From: Perognathus longimembris pacificus
Lineage: Eukaryota > Chordata > Mammalia > Rodentia > Heteromyidae
Assembly: GCF_023159225.1 (NCBI RefSeq)
Contig: NC_063173.1
Span: 7,198,352 to 7,262,351 of the forward strand
Length of the DNA: 64,000 nucleotides
Direction: 5' to 3'
In this document: positions 43,891 to 54,955 of the stretch, one piece after another
How the letters are laid out: each line of letters begins with the position of its first letter
Numbering within the stretch: position 1 is the first letter of the stretch
The notes under the pieces: generated by a model
Seen by the model: the letters and a program-made list of their open reading frames with translations, nothing else
Database searches by the model: none
Told to the model about the DNA's origin: nothing
Program-made: the position numbers and the translations under genes

Positions 43891-45025
43891 CAAAAAGCAC
43901 ACTTTCAGTTCCACCACTCTGCCAGTGTTATGGAAGACAGTGATACTCCTCAGATGTCTGCAATAATTTTTGAATTTATGTACCTGTTTTTAACTTTAAT
44001 GTTACTGCGATGCTAATTATTTTAGTTACCTGCTGAGCAGTATATGAAGTTGGATTACCATTTATAGTGCATATGTGAAATTGAATTAAAAGGGAAATTG
44101 AGCAGTGGCAAAGCAATAATAAGGCAAGGTGGTACAATTGAAGCCTGAGATGACGGTATATAAATGATTGATCTTTAGGAATCACTATACAGATTCTTTT
44201 TGCTTCTTACTGAAAGACCTAGAATTCCCCCCTGCTTCCCCCTCCCCAAGGAAAAAGATGCACACTAACTTTGGAGGTGCTCTTTAGGTAACCTCGAGAA
44301 CGATACTGTACACCCAATCCTGAAGGGGGAGGCGTGACCCTGCCTTGAAACCCACAAACTTAAGAGAGTCATTCAGAAAAAGGACCAAATGCCACTGAAC
44401 GACGGACATCCTCTTAGAACAGAGGGAGGATCCTTCCCAGAAAAGCCAATGTTCCATTTCTATAGCACCCGAGGAAAAGCAGACGCTGCAGGGCGGGAAA
44501 GCTGCCCCTGAAGCTGGGTGTTACTGTGGCATGGCCCATTTCTTCTATCTTTTCATCTTAATGAAAATGTTAGCCTACACTGACGCTTCATCTTCACGCT
44601 GCCGGCTGCACGCTGTGAGTCACTCACGAGGCTCTGAGGAACCACGAGCACTAAGAACACTTCCCAGAGGCGGCTGTATTGAGAGGATCTCCGAAGCTGA
44701 TAGCCTGGAAGGCATTTATCAACTAATCAACCAGTGCGTGTGTTTCACAGGAGCCGGGGAGAGACAATGCCTGCTCCCAGTCACACAGCAAGTGGACAGT
44801 GAGAGGAGACTTCCCATGCCTTCTCCTCTCCTCCATTCAGCGTTCTTCTGTGACTCATGGCTCCGACTCCCTGGGTATGGTTAATGGGCGAAGTTGAGTC
44901 TCTGAGTTACAAAGAGGCTGAGACTGAAGGAAAGCAAAGGCATCTTTCTGATTTTTCTTTTTTTCCTCAGCAAAGAGGAGAGAAGTAAACACTTGTGACT
45001 TCAATACCACGGAGTTTATATCTTG
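43891..45025. other. Unassigned sequence
   Basis: A MIR-like scrap (CAGTCACACAGCAAGTGGAC) lies at 44779-44800. The 117-codon plus frame at 44531-44884 spans it and is not gene-like. Confidence 0.4.
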
Positions 45026-45240
45026 GGGCCGGGTGCTGGAGGAACTAGCCTGCAAACCTAGCCTCCTTAGGAGGCTGAGATCTGAGGATCATGATTCATT
45101 CGAGGCCACATGAGGAAGGAATGAGACGCTTATCGCCAATTAATCACCAAAGGACCGGAAGTAGAACTATGGCTCAGGCGGTATAGCACCAGCCTTGAGT
45201 GAAAAATTTAACAGACAGTGCCCAATACCAGCACGTGCGC
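45026..45240 (+). mobile_element. Old composite SINE (B1-like/Geo), plus strand
   Basis: GGGGCCGGGTGCTGGAGG, CTCCTTAGGAGGCTGAGATC, linker TTATCGCCAATTAATCACC, right arm ACTATGGCTCAGGCGGTATA. It ends in ACCAGCACGTGCGCACACAC, a short CA tail to 45251. Confidence 0.88.
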
Positions 45241-46498
45241 ACACACACACAGAATTTATACCTTTGAAATGATCATTTCTCTAAGCTAAAATTACCCTTA
45301 AATGCTGAAAGAAAACCCTCAAAAAAGCTTCTTGTTTCATCTCTTTCCCTCTCTCCCTCCCACTTTCCCGCTCTCTTTTGCTTCCCTCCATCCCCCCTCC
45401 CTCTCACCCTCCTTTATATTAGAAAGCAAATCATACAGAAATTGGAAAGAATTCTATTTGTTATCTTCTGCTTCAGGGGAAGCAGATGTGTATCAACTTC
45501 TGAAAGCTTGCAGACAGGGTGGGGGGGGGAAACTGGTTACTTCTGCCTCTAAGAATCAAGAAGCGCTTCCTCGAGGAGATAACAGTTAAGCTGAGTATTG
45601 AAGGATATTCCAGGCAGAGGAAGAGGGTTACATTATTGAAATCAAGAGCACAAGAGCAATTACTCAGTAAGGTCTCATATACCCAGAGACCTAGAAGGAA
45701 TTAGAAGAGAAAAGAGATGAGAGAATGCATGGGCAAGTTGTGAAGTCCGGGTGCTCTAGAAAATGATTTCATGATATTTAGTTTGCATTCATCATAGTAG
45801 TGTGCTCATAGGAATTGCCTGTTAAAAGGATTAGCAAATAACCCTTCCAATAAACCATTTATCTCTTCATTCATCCAGAGAAAATGTTTATTTAACGTAA
45901 ATGTCTGCTATGGATCAGACTCTGAATTGAGGATTAGAGACGTGGACATAGAAGGGATCTCCTGCTATTGAGTCCAGTAATTAAAGAAAAAGGAACAACT
46001 GGAATTTAGTTCTGTACTGCAGGTAATGCTTAAGGATTTATAAGCACAGAGGAGATACACCTAATTGAACAGAATAGAAATAAGGACTCAGAGAACATTT
46101 CTGGCAATATTACTCTTGGTATTTTTTTTCTGACAATGACAAACATAGTAAACATTTTATGCAAAATTTAAATTATTTTGTGGAGATAACTCTCACAGTA
46201 CAAATAGGCTGCCCGCTAAAATAAACAAATATACTTAAACCATGTATTCCAAAAGAACTATTACTATTTGATAGAGCCTTAACCAATTCTAATCTCATGA
46301 GAAACTAAATAAACTCAGAAATGTGTGGCACCCCAAAGTTCAAGTGAGAGACAGCTGAAAAACTACTGAGACCTTTGATGGAGGAGTAAAAAAAACTTCT
46401 CATTGGTTTCTTAATGAAACTATAATCAAAGATTAATACTAGTTAATTATGCAGAAAAGGAAGGGCAGGCATTCCAGTAAAAGAGTGTGTGAGTCCAC
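45241..46498. other. Unassigned sequence
   Basis: Begins with the short CA tail of the preceding SINE. CCCT-rich stretch at 45345-45415. A possible antisense L2 scrap (TGTTTATTTAACGTAAATGT) is near 45888. No exon is supported. Confidence 0.4.
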
Positions 46499-46715
46499 TA
46501 AGTGCCAAGGACTCTCCCCTGAATCTTAGCTACTTGAGAGGCTGAGATCTGAAGATTACAGATCAAAACCAGCCCAGGCAAGAAAGTCTGTCACACTTTT
46601 GTCTCCAATTAACTACTTAAAAAAAAAAAAAACACATTTAAGTGGAGCTGCAGCTCAAGAGGTAGGCTTAGAGCCTTGAGCATCGAAGCCCCCCGTTCAA
46701 GCCCCAGGACAGAAA
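46499..46715 (+). mobile_element. Old composite SINE (B1-like/Geo), plus strand
   Basis: CCTGAATCTTAGCTACTTGA, GAGGCTGAGATCTGAAGAT, linker TTGTCTCCAATTAACTAC with an A12 run, right arm GGAGCTGCAGCTCAAGAGGT and CGTTCAAGCCCCAGGAC. Confidence 0.9.
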
Positions 46716-47653
46716 TGAAAAATAAAAAGTGTATGTAAGACCCAAAATCATGAAAAGGAATAAGCGGAGTGGGGACTCTATCCATATGTGGCAGCAGTCT
46801 GGCATTGTTGTAAGAATACTGGCCAGAACGCTGCTGTTGAGAAATAGACTCCAATGTGTTAAGGAGATAAGCTGTATCCAAAGGAGTGAACAATCGTACA
46901 TTAAGGATAGATTGGGGAGAACATGGGGACAGAAAGACCAGCCGTGCGATGATCCCTGTAGTGCAATTCAGGCAGAGAATGACAAAGGCTACATTAAAGT
47001 AAGTCAGCCAGGAGCCAGAACAACAGATGGAGACAAATGTGACAGGGCCGGTGGCTGGTGGAATGTCGGGGGATGAAGAAGCGTGGCAATGTCTGGGATG
47101 CCGCCCAGGTTTCTGGCTTGCACAGCCCTGTGCTTGGAAAGTGCCTCTCGCCAGGAGAGCAAAGAAGAGAAGGAAAAAAAAAAAGAAAAAGACAAGAAAA
47201 CTTGGTGAAGTCAGAGATCTGTCTTGTTAGCAGACTTCTAGAAGACGGGGGAAGAATCTAGGCTAGTCGCAGATCTAAGAGCATAGGACCAAGACGTGCC
47301 CGGGATCCCACTTAATTATAATTTCGACCTGCAGTATCTAATTATATATTTCTACCTGCAACCTCTAAGTTTGAGGCCAGGGGTCTCACCAAGCCACAGG
47401 CATTTTTCCGGATCACAAATATACTGAAGAGATAGAAGGAATGTGTTGGAATAAATAAGTATCCTAAGGTTTGGAGTGTAAAGTTTGCCTGCTTTTTAGC
47501 ATGAAGCCAGTCTACAGACATAGATGTCTTGCCTGTGGAATCCTAGTCTCACACTACATGGCTGCTCACGTGCAGAGCCCTAGAGGCCTGAGGTCACCTG
47601 CTACTGTCTTTGGTCCTTTGATAGGAACATTAAATCAAGAGTACAGTTCGTAG
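46716..47653. other. Unassigned sequence
   Basis: Contains an A-rich stretch at 47170-47205. Overlapping frames on both strands here lack family resemblance. Confidence 0.45.
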
Positions 47654-48190
47654 TGAAGTAAGGAGGTCAGGTCTGGCCAGCACCATCTTGGCCATGTGAT
47701 GAATTGTAGGATCTGGCACTGTGCCTTCACAAGTGTGCCTGAATTCCTAAAAGGAAGTCCCACCCCAAGGTGATGGGTGTTCCTGAATCCCTGGAGATAG
47801 GGGTGGGCATTTGACCTACAGGTTACCGAACCTGCCTGGCCAGTGCCTGGGGCTGGGAGCTTCCTGTGACCCCTGACCCCTGTTTAGGGTCAGGTCAGCC
47901 CAGGGACCATCATGCCTTGCCACATGTCTCCGTGTTCACGTCCTGTGTCCCGTCTCCTGGCTCCTCTCCGGTCACCATGGCGTCCCGCTCCAGCTCTCCA
48001 TTGGAGCGGAATCGGTTTGTTGGTTTTGTTCTTTCTTTCCTCTCTGGCCTGTTTCCTGACAGTGTTAAGTGTGTTTATGGGCTGCAGACCTTTGTAACAA
48101 CTAGCTGCCTGCAGACTGCTAATGCTCTAATAAACACTCCACCATTCGATCCTCCAAAATGTGGCTTTTCTGATAATTTACCTTACAACA
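47654..48190 (+). mobile_element. ERV1-type solo LTR related to the 13.6 kb LTR
   Basis: About 537 bp, bounded by TGAAGTAAGG and TTACAACA. It shares its 5' block with the LTR at 13628: GGAGGTCAGGTCTGGCCAGC here against GGAGGTCAGATCTGGCCAGT there, plus GGGAGCTTCC internally. AATAAA lies at 48129-48134, about 60 bp before the end. There is no adjacent internal viral sequence. No convincing target duplication was found, so the ends are approximate. The 109-codon plus frame at 47866-48195 lies within it and is not a gene. Confidence 0.65.
48129..48134 (+). terminator. LTR polyadenylation signal AATAAA
   Basis: Canonical hexamer near the LTR 3' end, the same relative place as in the 13.6 kb LTR. 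Confidence 0.5.
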
Positions 48191-49593
48191 CTTGATAATC
48201 TTCAGTGCTTTGGAGGAGGAAATAAGTGCTTTCGTAGCAGCAAGAAGTTATGAGAGGACTGCTATTTTCTTACACACTCACTTGCCAGAGGATGGACCTG
48301 GAACTTACATATGTGTCCACGAACGAAGGGCAAATGGGACACTCAAGAGAAGATGAGACTCTGGACTGGTTAGAATTTCTACAGACAGCACCTGACATCA
48401 CTGGCATGGAAACTCTCAGACAACGACATGTCAGTCAATGTTATTGCTTGCAATATACCATTATGAACGGTTCAAAGATCATTACTGAGGAATTATATAA
48501 AATACCACAAAGTAAAAAAAGAAAAATCTACATATTATTACAGTGCCAGATTTTAAAGAAAAATCTTTAGTTAAAACAACAACAACAACAATAGGTGTGA
48601 GTTGGGTTCCAGTGAATAACGGCCAACCTAGAAAAACTTGATACCTTGTGACTGAGAGTAAGAGATAGCAAGCTACCACTGTGCTCAGGCAGCAATGGCT
48701 CCTGATAGTTTGACAAGCTTGAAAAGGAAATCCTCATTGAAAAAAGCGAAATGTGGGAAGGAACAGCAAGCTATTTGGACATGATATTCCCTTTGGAGTG
48801 AATTAGACTTAGGTTGTCATTTGATTTTTCCTCCATGCAACACAAGTGATTCACTCATCTCTAATCACTTTTGTCCTCTGTCAAGAGGTCAGATGCTTTT
48901 TCCTTCTTCTGTATTTAGGAAAAACCTGTTACTTGCACAACATAGATAATAAAATGTGAAAAATTCTCTTTACCACCAGGTGGTCTCAGTGTAAACAATA
49001 CTCAGAATATTGGATATTAAGTTAGAGGAAAAGGCAGTTTCAAAAGTGTTAACGCCACTCGCTGAAAATCTGTCACAAAAGCATGGGAAGGGAAGTCCAT
49101 CCTGTTTATCCATAAAAGGACACAGCATTTCAGCAGCTGTTTACTTGCTCTCTGAGGACAGAAACCATTTTTATTTCCTTTTAAAAATATTTAGGGAACA
49201 AAAGTACCACCTTAGCAAAGAACAATTATGAGAAGCTCTGGAGTATTTTTTTTTCCTCTTTCAATTAAAAGCTTTTCCTTTCTTGACCCATGATGTAAAT
49301 GTGACATGAATGCAAAGGACATTCCATTTTTGGAAGGCTGACAGAGTAGGTTTTTCTCACTCACATTCTCCTCATCTCAGCCAAGCCTTTCTTAGTAAAA
49401 GGAAAATCTCATCACCATGTTCTATATTTATTTCTTCTGAGTCATCTTATCATGATTATTCCTCTAGCATTAAACCAATTATTTTCTCTAAAGAGAATTA
49501 GAGAGAGGAAAAGAACTTATAAAAATGTGTGTGCCAATTAGAGAGCAGCACTAGCTTCTTTTCAAAACGAATTTAGATTCGGAAACAAGACAG
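48191..49593. other. Unassigned sequence with a CTCF-like palindrome
   Basis: Includes (AAC)5 at about 48576-48592 and the CTCF-like site at 48973. No exon is supported. Confidence 0.45.
48973..48984. promoter_or_regulatory. CTCF-like / near-palindromic motif
   Basis: CCACCAGGTGGT matches 11 of 12 positions of the CTCF core and is nearly self-complementary. It also contains an E-box-like CAGGTG. Confidence 0.35.
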
Positions 49594-49790
49594 GGACAAT
49601 ATCTGTGTCTTGCACCTCCTATAATCTGAGTTAATCAGGAGGCTGAAATCTGAAGATTGTGGTTCAAAACCAGTGAAGAGAGCCAAATCAAAGCTCCTCC
49701 TCCTCAACTAACCAGTAAAAAGCCACAAATGGTGGTGTGGTTCAAGTCGTAAAGTGCCAGAAGTGAGCAAAATTGAGACCCCAGTGCACC
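49594..49790 (+). mobile_element. Old composite SINE, diverged
   Basis: CCTATAATCTGAGTTAATCA, GGAGGCTGAAATCTGAAGAT, linker CCTCAACTAACCAGTAAAA, right arm GGTGTGGTTCAAGTCGTAAA. The 3' end is CCCA/CACC-rich. Confidence 0.8.
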
Positions 49791-50280
49791 CATCCACCCT
49801 CCTACACGCACCCCCTCACCGTGATAGAGATTTTTCTTCCACTTCAAATGAACTCTGTGTTGAATTATACAAAATTCTATTGCTTATTTTGAAAAATAAT
49901 TTAGCCATATTTTCAAATACAAAAAAAAATTAATTCAACGTTTACTCAATGATCATGTTCACACACAACCCCTGAAATGCAATACCTGGCACCGAGTAGG
50001 ACTAGCAGGACTAGCACACAGTCAGGCCTGAAGAGATGAAGTGAGTATGAAGAGACAGAAAGAGCAAAGTAGGGCAGACTGAGATGACCACAGCTTTAAA
50101 TCCAGTCTGAGAAGCAGTATTGGCTTGATAAGCACTCAGAAACCAGGATAGGTTATTAAGGAGATGGGAACTATAATAAACACTTCATTTTCAGAGGATT
50201 CATGAAGATAACAAAGGGTGGCGTATAGAAAACACGCTTATATTAGTCTTGAAGAGGATAGAGGCATTTTAAGAGTAATT
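49791..50280. other. Unassigned sequence
   Basis: A MIR/L2-like tail (AATACCTGGCACCGAGTAGG) lies near 49981. Otherwise nothing recognised. Confidence 0.4.
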
Positions 50281-50420
50281 TGGAGCCCTGTTACCATGGT
50301 TCAAGCCTGTAATCCTAGCTACTCAGGAGCATAAGACCTAAGGTTTGCAGTTCGAAGCCAGCCTGGGCAGGAAAACCTGTGGGACACAATTACCAACAAG
50401 TAATCACACAATAAAAACCT
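50281..50420 (+). mobile_element. B1-like left arm only
   Basis: GGTTCAAGCCTGTAATCCTA, GCTACTCAGGAGCATAAGAC, CAGCCTGGGCAGGAAAACCT and AATTACCAACAAGTAATC. The right arm is absent: a 3'-truncated or partly deleted copy. Confidence 0.8.
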
Positions 50421-50819
50421 TGGAGGATTAAGAATTAAGAAAGAGAATTAATGAATGGCAGAGTTAAGGAGTCAGGTTATATTCATATGATAACACTGAA
50501 TGATGGGCAAATAGGTTCCTATACACATCCATCATTTTCTTATATAACTACCAATGAACCCTGGCAGTAAAATAAGCTAAGGGGTAAGATTTACAGTCTT
50601 ACAACTATAAGAAAGACTGTTTCATTGTTTTATAAATGATCATGTCCTCTTTGTGGAGAGTCTGGAATGGCAGGAAATGGAAGTTAAGTTGGACAGGAGG
50701 TTATAGGCCGAGCGTGTGAGGTGAAGCAGGATTAGGGTGAGTGCACTGAGAAGCTTGGCTGAAGTGCTCTTGATGGTATTTCATTCATTCTAAAGGAGCT
50801 GCTTCCATGAGAAAACATC
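50421..50819. other. Unassigned sequence
   Basis: No repeat or gene recognised. Confidence 0.5.
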
Positions 50820-51039
50820 AGGAGTGAAGAGTGTCAGTTTCTACCTGCAATCCTCGCTACCAAGGGGGCCAAGAACTGTGGATCTTGATGCAAAGCCCCA
50901 AAGTCAAGTCTGGAAGAGTCATCTCCAATTAACCAGCAAAAGGCCAGAAGTAGAGCTGTGGTCCGCCTCTCTAGGAGTCGAGCTCAAGCCTTAAGTAAAA
51001 AGGCCGAGTAAGAGTGTGATTTCAAGTTCAAGCTTCAGT
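50820..51039 (+). mobile_element. Old composite SINE, diverged, with CA tail
   Basis: CTACCTGCAATCCTCGCTAC, CATCTCCAATTAACCAGC linker, right arm GTAGAGCTGTGGTCCGCC with a CTCTAGGAGTCGAGCTCAAG insertion, then GAGTAAGAGTGTGATTTCAA. Confidence 0.85.
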
Positions 51040-51040
51040 A

Positions 51041-51081
<41 letters not shown>
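51040..51081. repeat. (CA)n microsatellite at a SINE 3' end
   Basis: About 20 CA units with one ATA interruption near its start, attached to the SINE terminus. Confidence 0.96.
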
Positions 51082-51084
<3 letters not shown>

Positions 51085-51724
51085 CATGGTTTCTCTTTTG
51101 CTTAAACCAATGCAAGGAAAGCATGGCTTCCTCCAAGCCCCCGGTCTAGGCTATTCTAGTCTGATGATCCCATGGATATCTTGAAAAATGCTCAGCACAG
51201 GTCACAGAGGCAGCGTCTGTCAATGACAGTTCCATGGTCCCAGGATTTCAATTTCAGCTCAGATTAGATTGTTCTTCAGTGTATCTGAAAGAAGCTAGCG
51301 GATCTGTTTCCCATGGAGGCATATGAATAAGCATTTGCTTTTAATTCCACCCACTGCTGCTCCTCTCCCTGCTGCTCTGAAAAGCATCTGCTACCACAGA
51401 GGCAGAAGCGATGTCACTATGAACAACCGCTCTGTTTGGAAGAGCTGCAGCTCATGTCTGTCATCCCTGCAAAGTAAAGCTCGAGTCCATCCGCAGCTGC
51501 AGTGATGAATAGCGACAATAGTTGCACTTCCACTTTTGTCTTAAGGGTTAAGTGGAAACAAACAAACAAACAAGCTTTCTACCTTAATTTATCCTAGATT
51601 TGTGTGGCTTAATAGTTATGCCTATGTAATGAATACTATAAAAGGAAACTCAAAGACAATGTAAAAGAAAGCTTGGAAGAACAGCAATAGAAGTAATATC
51701 AATTTAAGAATTGAAGTAATACTA
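51082..51724. other. Unassigned sequence
   Basis: (AAAC)n at about 51556-51572. No exon is supported. Confidence 0.45.
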
Positions 51725-51905
51725 TCAGGAGGCTGAGATGTGAGAATTCTGGTTCAAAGCCAGCCTGAGCAGAGAAGACCACGAACCTTTTCTCCAATTA
51801 ACCAGCAAAAAGGTGCAAATAGAAGTGTAGCTCAAGTGGTAGAGCTCCTTAAAACACCAAGAGAGAAGGTGAAGCCTGATTCTATAGAAGCCCTGTACTG
51901 GCACA
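51725..51905 (+). mobile_element. Old composite SINE, 5'-truncated
   Basis: Begins inside the left arm (ATCAGGAGGCTGAGATGTGA). Linker TTTTCTCCAATTAACCAGC, right arm GTGTAGCTCAAGTGGTAGAG. The right-arm A-box region reads TAGCTCAAGTGG, closest of all copies to ID. Confidence 0.85.
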
Positions 51906-52333
51906 AAAAAGAAGAAAAAAATATTCTTGTACCGACTATGTTGTCCATGAGGCTTTAACATCTCTTCTAAATCATTAGTTTTCCATTGCCTATCGTCCGA
52001 ACATAGCACTTTTATACAAATCTACCGCAGATATATGGTTCAGATGTGCAGGGTTGTTGTTTCTTGTTGTGTTTTTTTCATTTTTATTAACAAAACTTGT
52101 ATGGGCAATGCACTTTCCAAGAGTTTCTTCAGTATATGTTGCTAAGAGTGTAATGTTCAGTTTCATAAAATAATGTAACTGTTTTGTAATACAATTGTGC
52201 CCAAGGTAATATAAAAGAAATAACCTCAGTAACACTTAGTATGAGGTTTACAAACTTTTGTTTACATGTGGAAAATTAAAATATTTAAAGTGCATTCTTT
52301 TATTGTAATATTGGGTATCTTAAATGGGTATCA
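51906..52333. other. AT-rich unassigned sequence
   Basis: No repeat or gene recognised. Confidence 0.5.
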
Positions 52334-52350
52334 TGTTACCTTCATTTCTG

Positions 52351-52561
52351 TTGTTTGTTTTGTTTTTTTTTGCCAGTCCTGGGGCTTGGACTCAGGGCCT
52401 GAGCACTGTCCCTGGCTTCTGTTTGCTCAAGGCTAGCACTCTGACACTTGAGCCACAGCGCCACTTCTGGCCATTTTCTATATATGTGGTGCTGGGGAAT
52501 CGAACCCAGGGCTTCATGCATGTGAGGCAAGCCCTCTACCACTAGGCCACATTCCCAGCCC
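52351..52561 (-). mobile_element. IDL-Geo SINE, full length, antisense
   Basis: GCCAGTCCTGGGGCTTGGAC to CCACATTCCCAGCCC. The 17-bp target duplication TGTTACCTTCATTTCTG lies at 52334-52350 and 52562-52578. GAGCAAACAGAAG variant of the A-rich subtype. Confidence 0.96.
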
Positions 52562-52629
52562 TGTTACCTTCATTTCTGAAATGTTTGATGATGGCTATTG
52601 ACCATTTTCTTTGGTATTGACTATATTAT

Positions 52630-52775
52630 TTTATTGTATTATAATAGTTGTTCGTATATATGTACTATATATAATATGCACATACCAAGAATATATATAC
52701 CTACATGCATATATCAGTATATATGCCTGTCCACATGCATACATATTACATACACATACATATGTATATACATTT
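52630..52775. repeat. AT-rich imperfect TATATG/CATACA repeat region
   Basis: Degenerate alternating purine-pyrimidine stretches interspersed with CATGCATA units. Confidence 0.75.
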
Positions 52776-52853
52776 TAAACAAGATTCTTTGATGATTATA
52801 TATGCTACAAATACTACTTTTTTATTTGGAAACTTGCCTTTTCCTTTTCCTTG

Positions 52854-52855
<2 letters not shown>

Positions 52856-52892
<37 letters not shown>
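52856..52892. repeat. (TG)n microsatellite
   Basis: About 18 pure TG units; no SINE is attached. Confidence 0.96.
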
Positions 52893-52893
<1 letters not shown>

Positions 52894-53609
52894 ATTACAG
52901 ACCCTTTTATGAAGAAGAGCAGTGAGTCTATGTCACCACTTCCTACATCCTGATAATTTTCTCATGCTACCATGAACAAATCACTTGACACAGGGAAGAC
53001 ATCTAGCAATGTACAAGTTTGCAATTCTCAAAAGTGACAGGAGAGAGGCGAATTTTTAAATTCAATTTTCTGCTTACCTATGATTTATTCACTATTAACT
53101 AGTCACGCTTCATGACCTGCATGCCTACCACATAGTTGCTTTCCTCCCAGGACATTGAATTTTTCCCTCTATAAATTTCATTTTCACAAACAAAATAATG
53201 TATTTATTTTAGACAGGATTTAGATGTGTTCGCCTGGTCTTTCAATATGCAGTGGAGGCACTGAAATGTTCCCAGGCCCCTAGATATCTGACTTGCTTCA
53301 AGCTCCAAACTTGACTGAGTGGCAGGTTCATTCCTGGGTCAGGCTCACTCCTTGTAGTGTTTGGAAAATACCCCTGGGAGTTGGCTTCCACTGTTATGAT
53401 GTTAAGAAACTTTATGAAAACCTGACTTCATTATATTATGCAATCTGTGCCATTTATCTCTGTTCTGACTGGAAGAAAAATCAATTCCTTTTTTGTAAAG
53501 AAATTGGTATGATTTTCCTCAGGAGCCCAACTACTTCATGCTTTTTTTGTTTTTTTACAGCTTGACTCAACTACTACTGAATCTGATTTCAGCCTCTCCC
53601 CTCTCCAGA
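52893..53609. other. Unassigned sequence
   Basis: No repeat or gene recognised. Confidence 0.45.
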
Positions 53610-53780
53610 GGATTTCCTGTTTTAATCATTCCTCTGCTTAACAAGCTTGTATGCCCTCCTCTGTCTGCAAAATCCCCACACATTTTAGGATGGCCTATGT
53701 AGCTACCGTGTTGTGTAAATCCGGCCTCATTTCTCACCACCCCTCCCTGCCCACCAACACACTTTTCACATTTATCAAAC
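53610..53780 (+). mobile_element. L2 fragment
   Basis: TTAATCATTCCTCTGCTTAA, TGCAAAATCCCCACACATTT, TAGGATGGCCTATGTAGC, then CCGGCCTCATTTCTCACCAC and CCCTCCCTGCCCACC follow the L2 order (TCACTCCCCTGCTTAAAACC ... CTTAGCATGGC ... CCTGGCCCCTGCC). Confidence 0.55.
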
Positions 53781-53821
53781 CCATTGACATCCCCTAGGTA
53801 TGGTTAAGATTCCACCTCTCC

Positions 53822-53960
53822 ATTCAAACAATATTTATCGAGTATCTACTATGTAGAATTTATGGGGGACACAGAGAATAAGGCGATGCAATGTTATTCC
53901 TCAATCCAGACCATTCCCCGTTCCTAGAAAAATCTTCTTGTAACAGTCCTCCAGAGAAAA
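53822..53960 (-). mobile_element. Antisense L2/MIR-type tail fragment
   Basis: CAAACAATATTTATCGAGTA, TCTACTATGTAGAATTTATG and GGGGACACAGAGAATAAGG match the common antisense tail CAAATATTTATTGAGCACCT, ACTATGTGCCAGGCAC, GGATACAGCAGTGAA. Its orientation is opposite to the adjacent L2 piece. Confidence 0.5.
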
Positions 53961-54183
53961 CATGCAGTCTCCTTCTCTTCATACCGACCCCATTATCTTC
54001 TTTGCAGAATGATTCACTTCATTATTTCACATTCGTATCTTTCTACAACAGTGGCAGGATACTTAGAAAATCATGTTTGTACAATGAATTTTTCCTTCTC
54101 CCTAATTCCAAATGTGACCACGCTTTACTTTTTACCTCCAGATTCTGAGGGAGGGAGACAGAAATAAAACAAAACACCCTAAC
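53961..54183. other. Unassigned sequence
   Basis: No repeat or gene recognised. Confidence 0.45.
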
Positions 54184-54405
54184 TGAGGACCAGTATCTTG
54201 TGCCTATATTCCTAGATGTTCAGGAGACTGAGATCTAGAGGATCACAGGTGAAAGCTAGCACAAGGAGAGAAATTCTTGAGATTCATCATTTAACTAACC
54301 ATTTTAATGCAAGGTAGGTGCAAGGCTCCAGTGGTAGACCATCACGCAAGCAAGCCTAGTGAATGTGAGACCATAAGTTCAAACCCTGGTACTACCCCTG
54401 CCACC
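54184..54405 (+). mobile_element. Old composite SINE, diverged
   Basis: TGTGCCTATATTCCTAGATG, TTCAGGAGACTGAGATCTAG, linker ATCATTTAACTAACCAT, right arm AGGCTCCAGTGGTAGACC and GTTCAAACCCTGGTACTACC. Confidence 0.8.
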
Positions 54406-54723
54406 AAAAGAAGCCTCCTAGATGTAGAAACTCTCTAAGCTTCTAGGTAGTGTTAAGGCTAAAAGTCAGAAATGAAAACAAAGAAGAATGGCACTTCAGG
54501 TACACCTGTTTCTTATTTGAGATTATAACCATGTATACATTCTTTCAGTATAACGTGCAACAATTCTAGTCTACAATTACATAGTTTCTTGTATCTCTAC
54601 ATTCTGAAATTTTTAGGATAATGATCATATTTTAATCATTTCTGTAGCCCCTGGCTATACCACAGTATTTTGCATACTATAAGAACTCAAGAATATAACA
54701 ACAGATATTAAACGGCTAGATGA
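54406..54723. other. Unassigned sequence with L2-like tail
   Basis: ATTTCTGTAGCCCCTGGCTA, TACCACAGTATTTTGCATAC and TATAAGAACTCAAGAATAT at 54640-54695 resemble the L2 tail (GTATCCCCAGCGCC ... CAGTGCCTGGCACATAGTAG). Confidence 0.45.
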
Positions 54724-54955
54724 GCTGGCCACGAGTGGCTAACACATGTAGTCCCAGCTACTTAGGTGACATCCAGCGGATTGTGGCACAGAGATAACCT
54801 GGCCAGAAATATCCATTAGACTCCACCTCAAATAATCACCAAAAAGCCAGGCCTAAGTGGTAGGGTGACATGGCTTAAGTGGTAGGGTGCTAGATGAACA
54901 AGCAAGCTAAGTAAACCAATGCACTGAATTCAAACCTTAGTACTAGCAAAACAAA
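54724..54955 (+). mobile_element. Old composite SINE with internal right-arm duplication
   Basis: CACGAGTGGCTAACACATGT, AGTCCCAGCTACTTAGGTGA, linker CAAATAATCACCAAAAAGCC. The right arm repeats TAAGTGGTAGGGTG twice (near 54854 and 54875). A (AAAAC)n tail follows to about 54970. Confidence 0.85.

Noticed and set aside
13628..48190. A 34-kb provirus bounded by the two related LTRs
   Set aside because: The spacing is far too long, the LTRs differ strongly, and the interval holds ordinary repeats with no gag, pol or env-like frames.
47866..48195. 109-codon plus-strand frame with an ATGGCGTCCCGC start-like segment
   Set aside because: It lies wholly within the LTR at 47654-48190.
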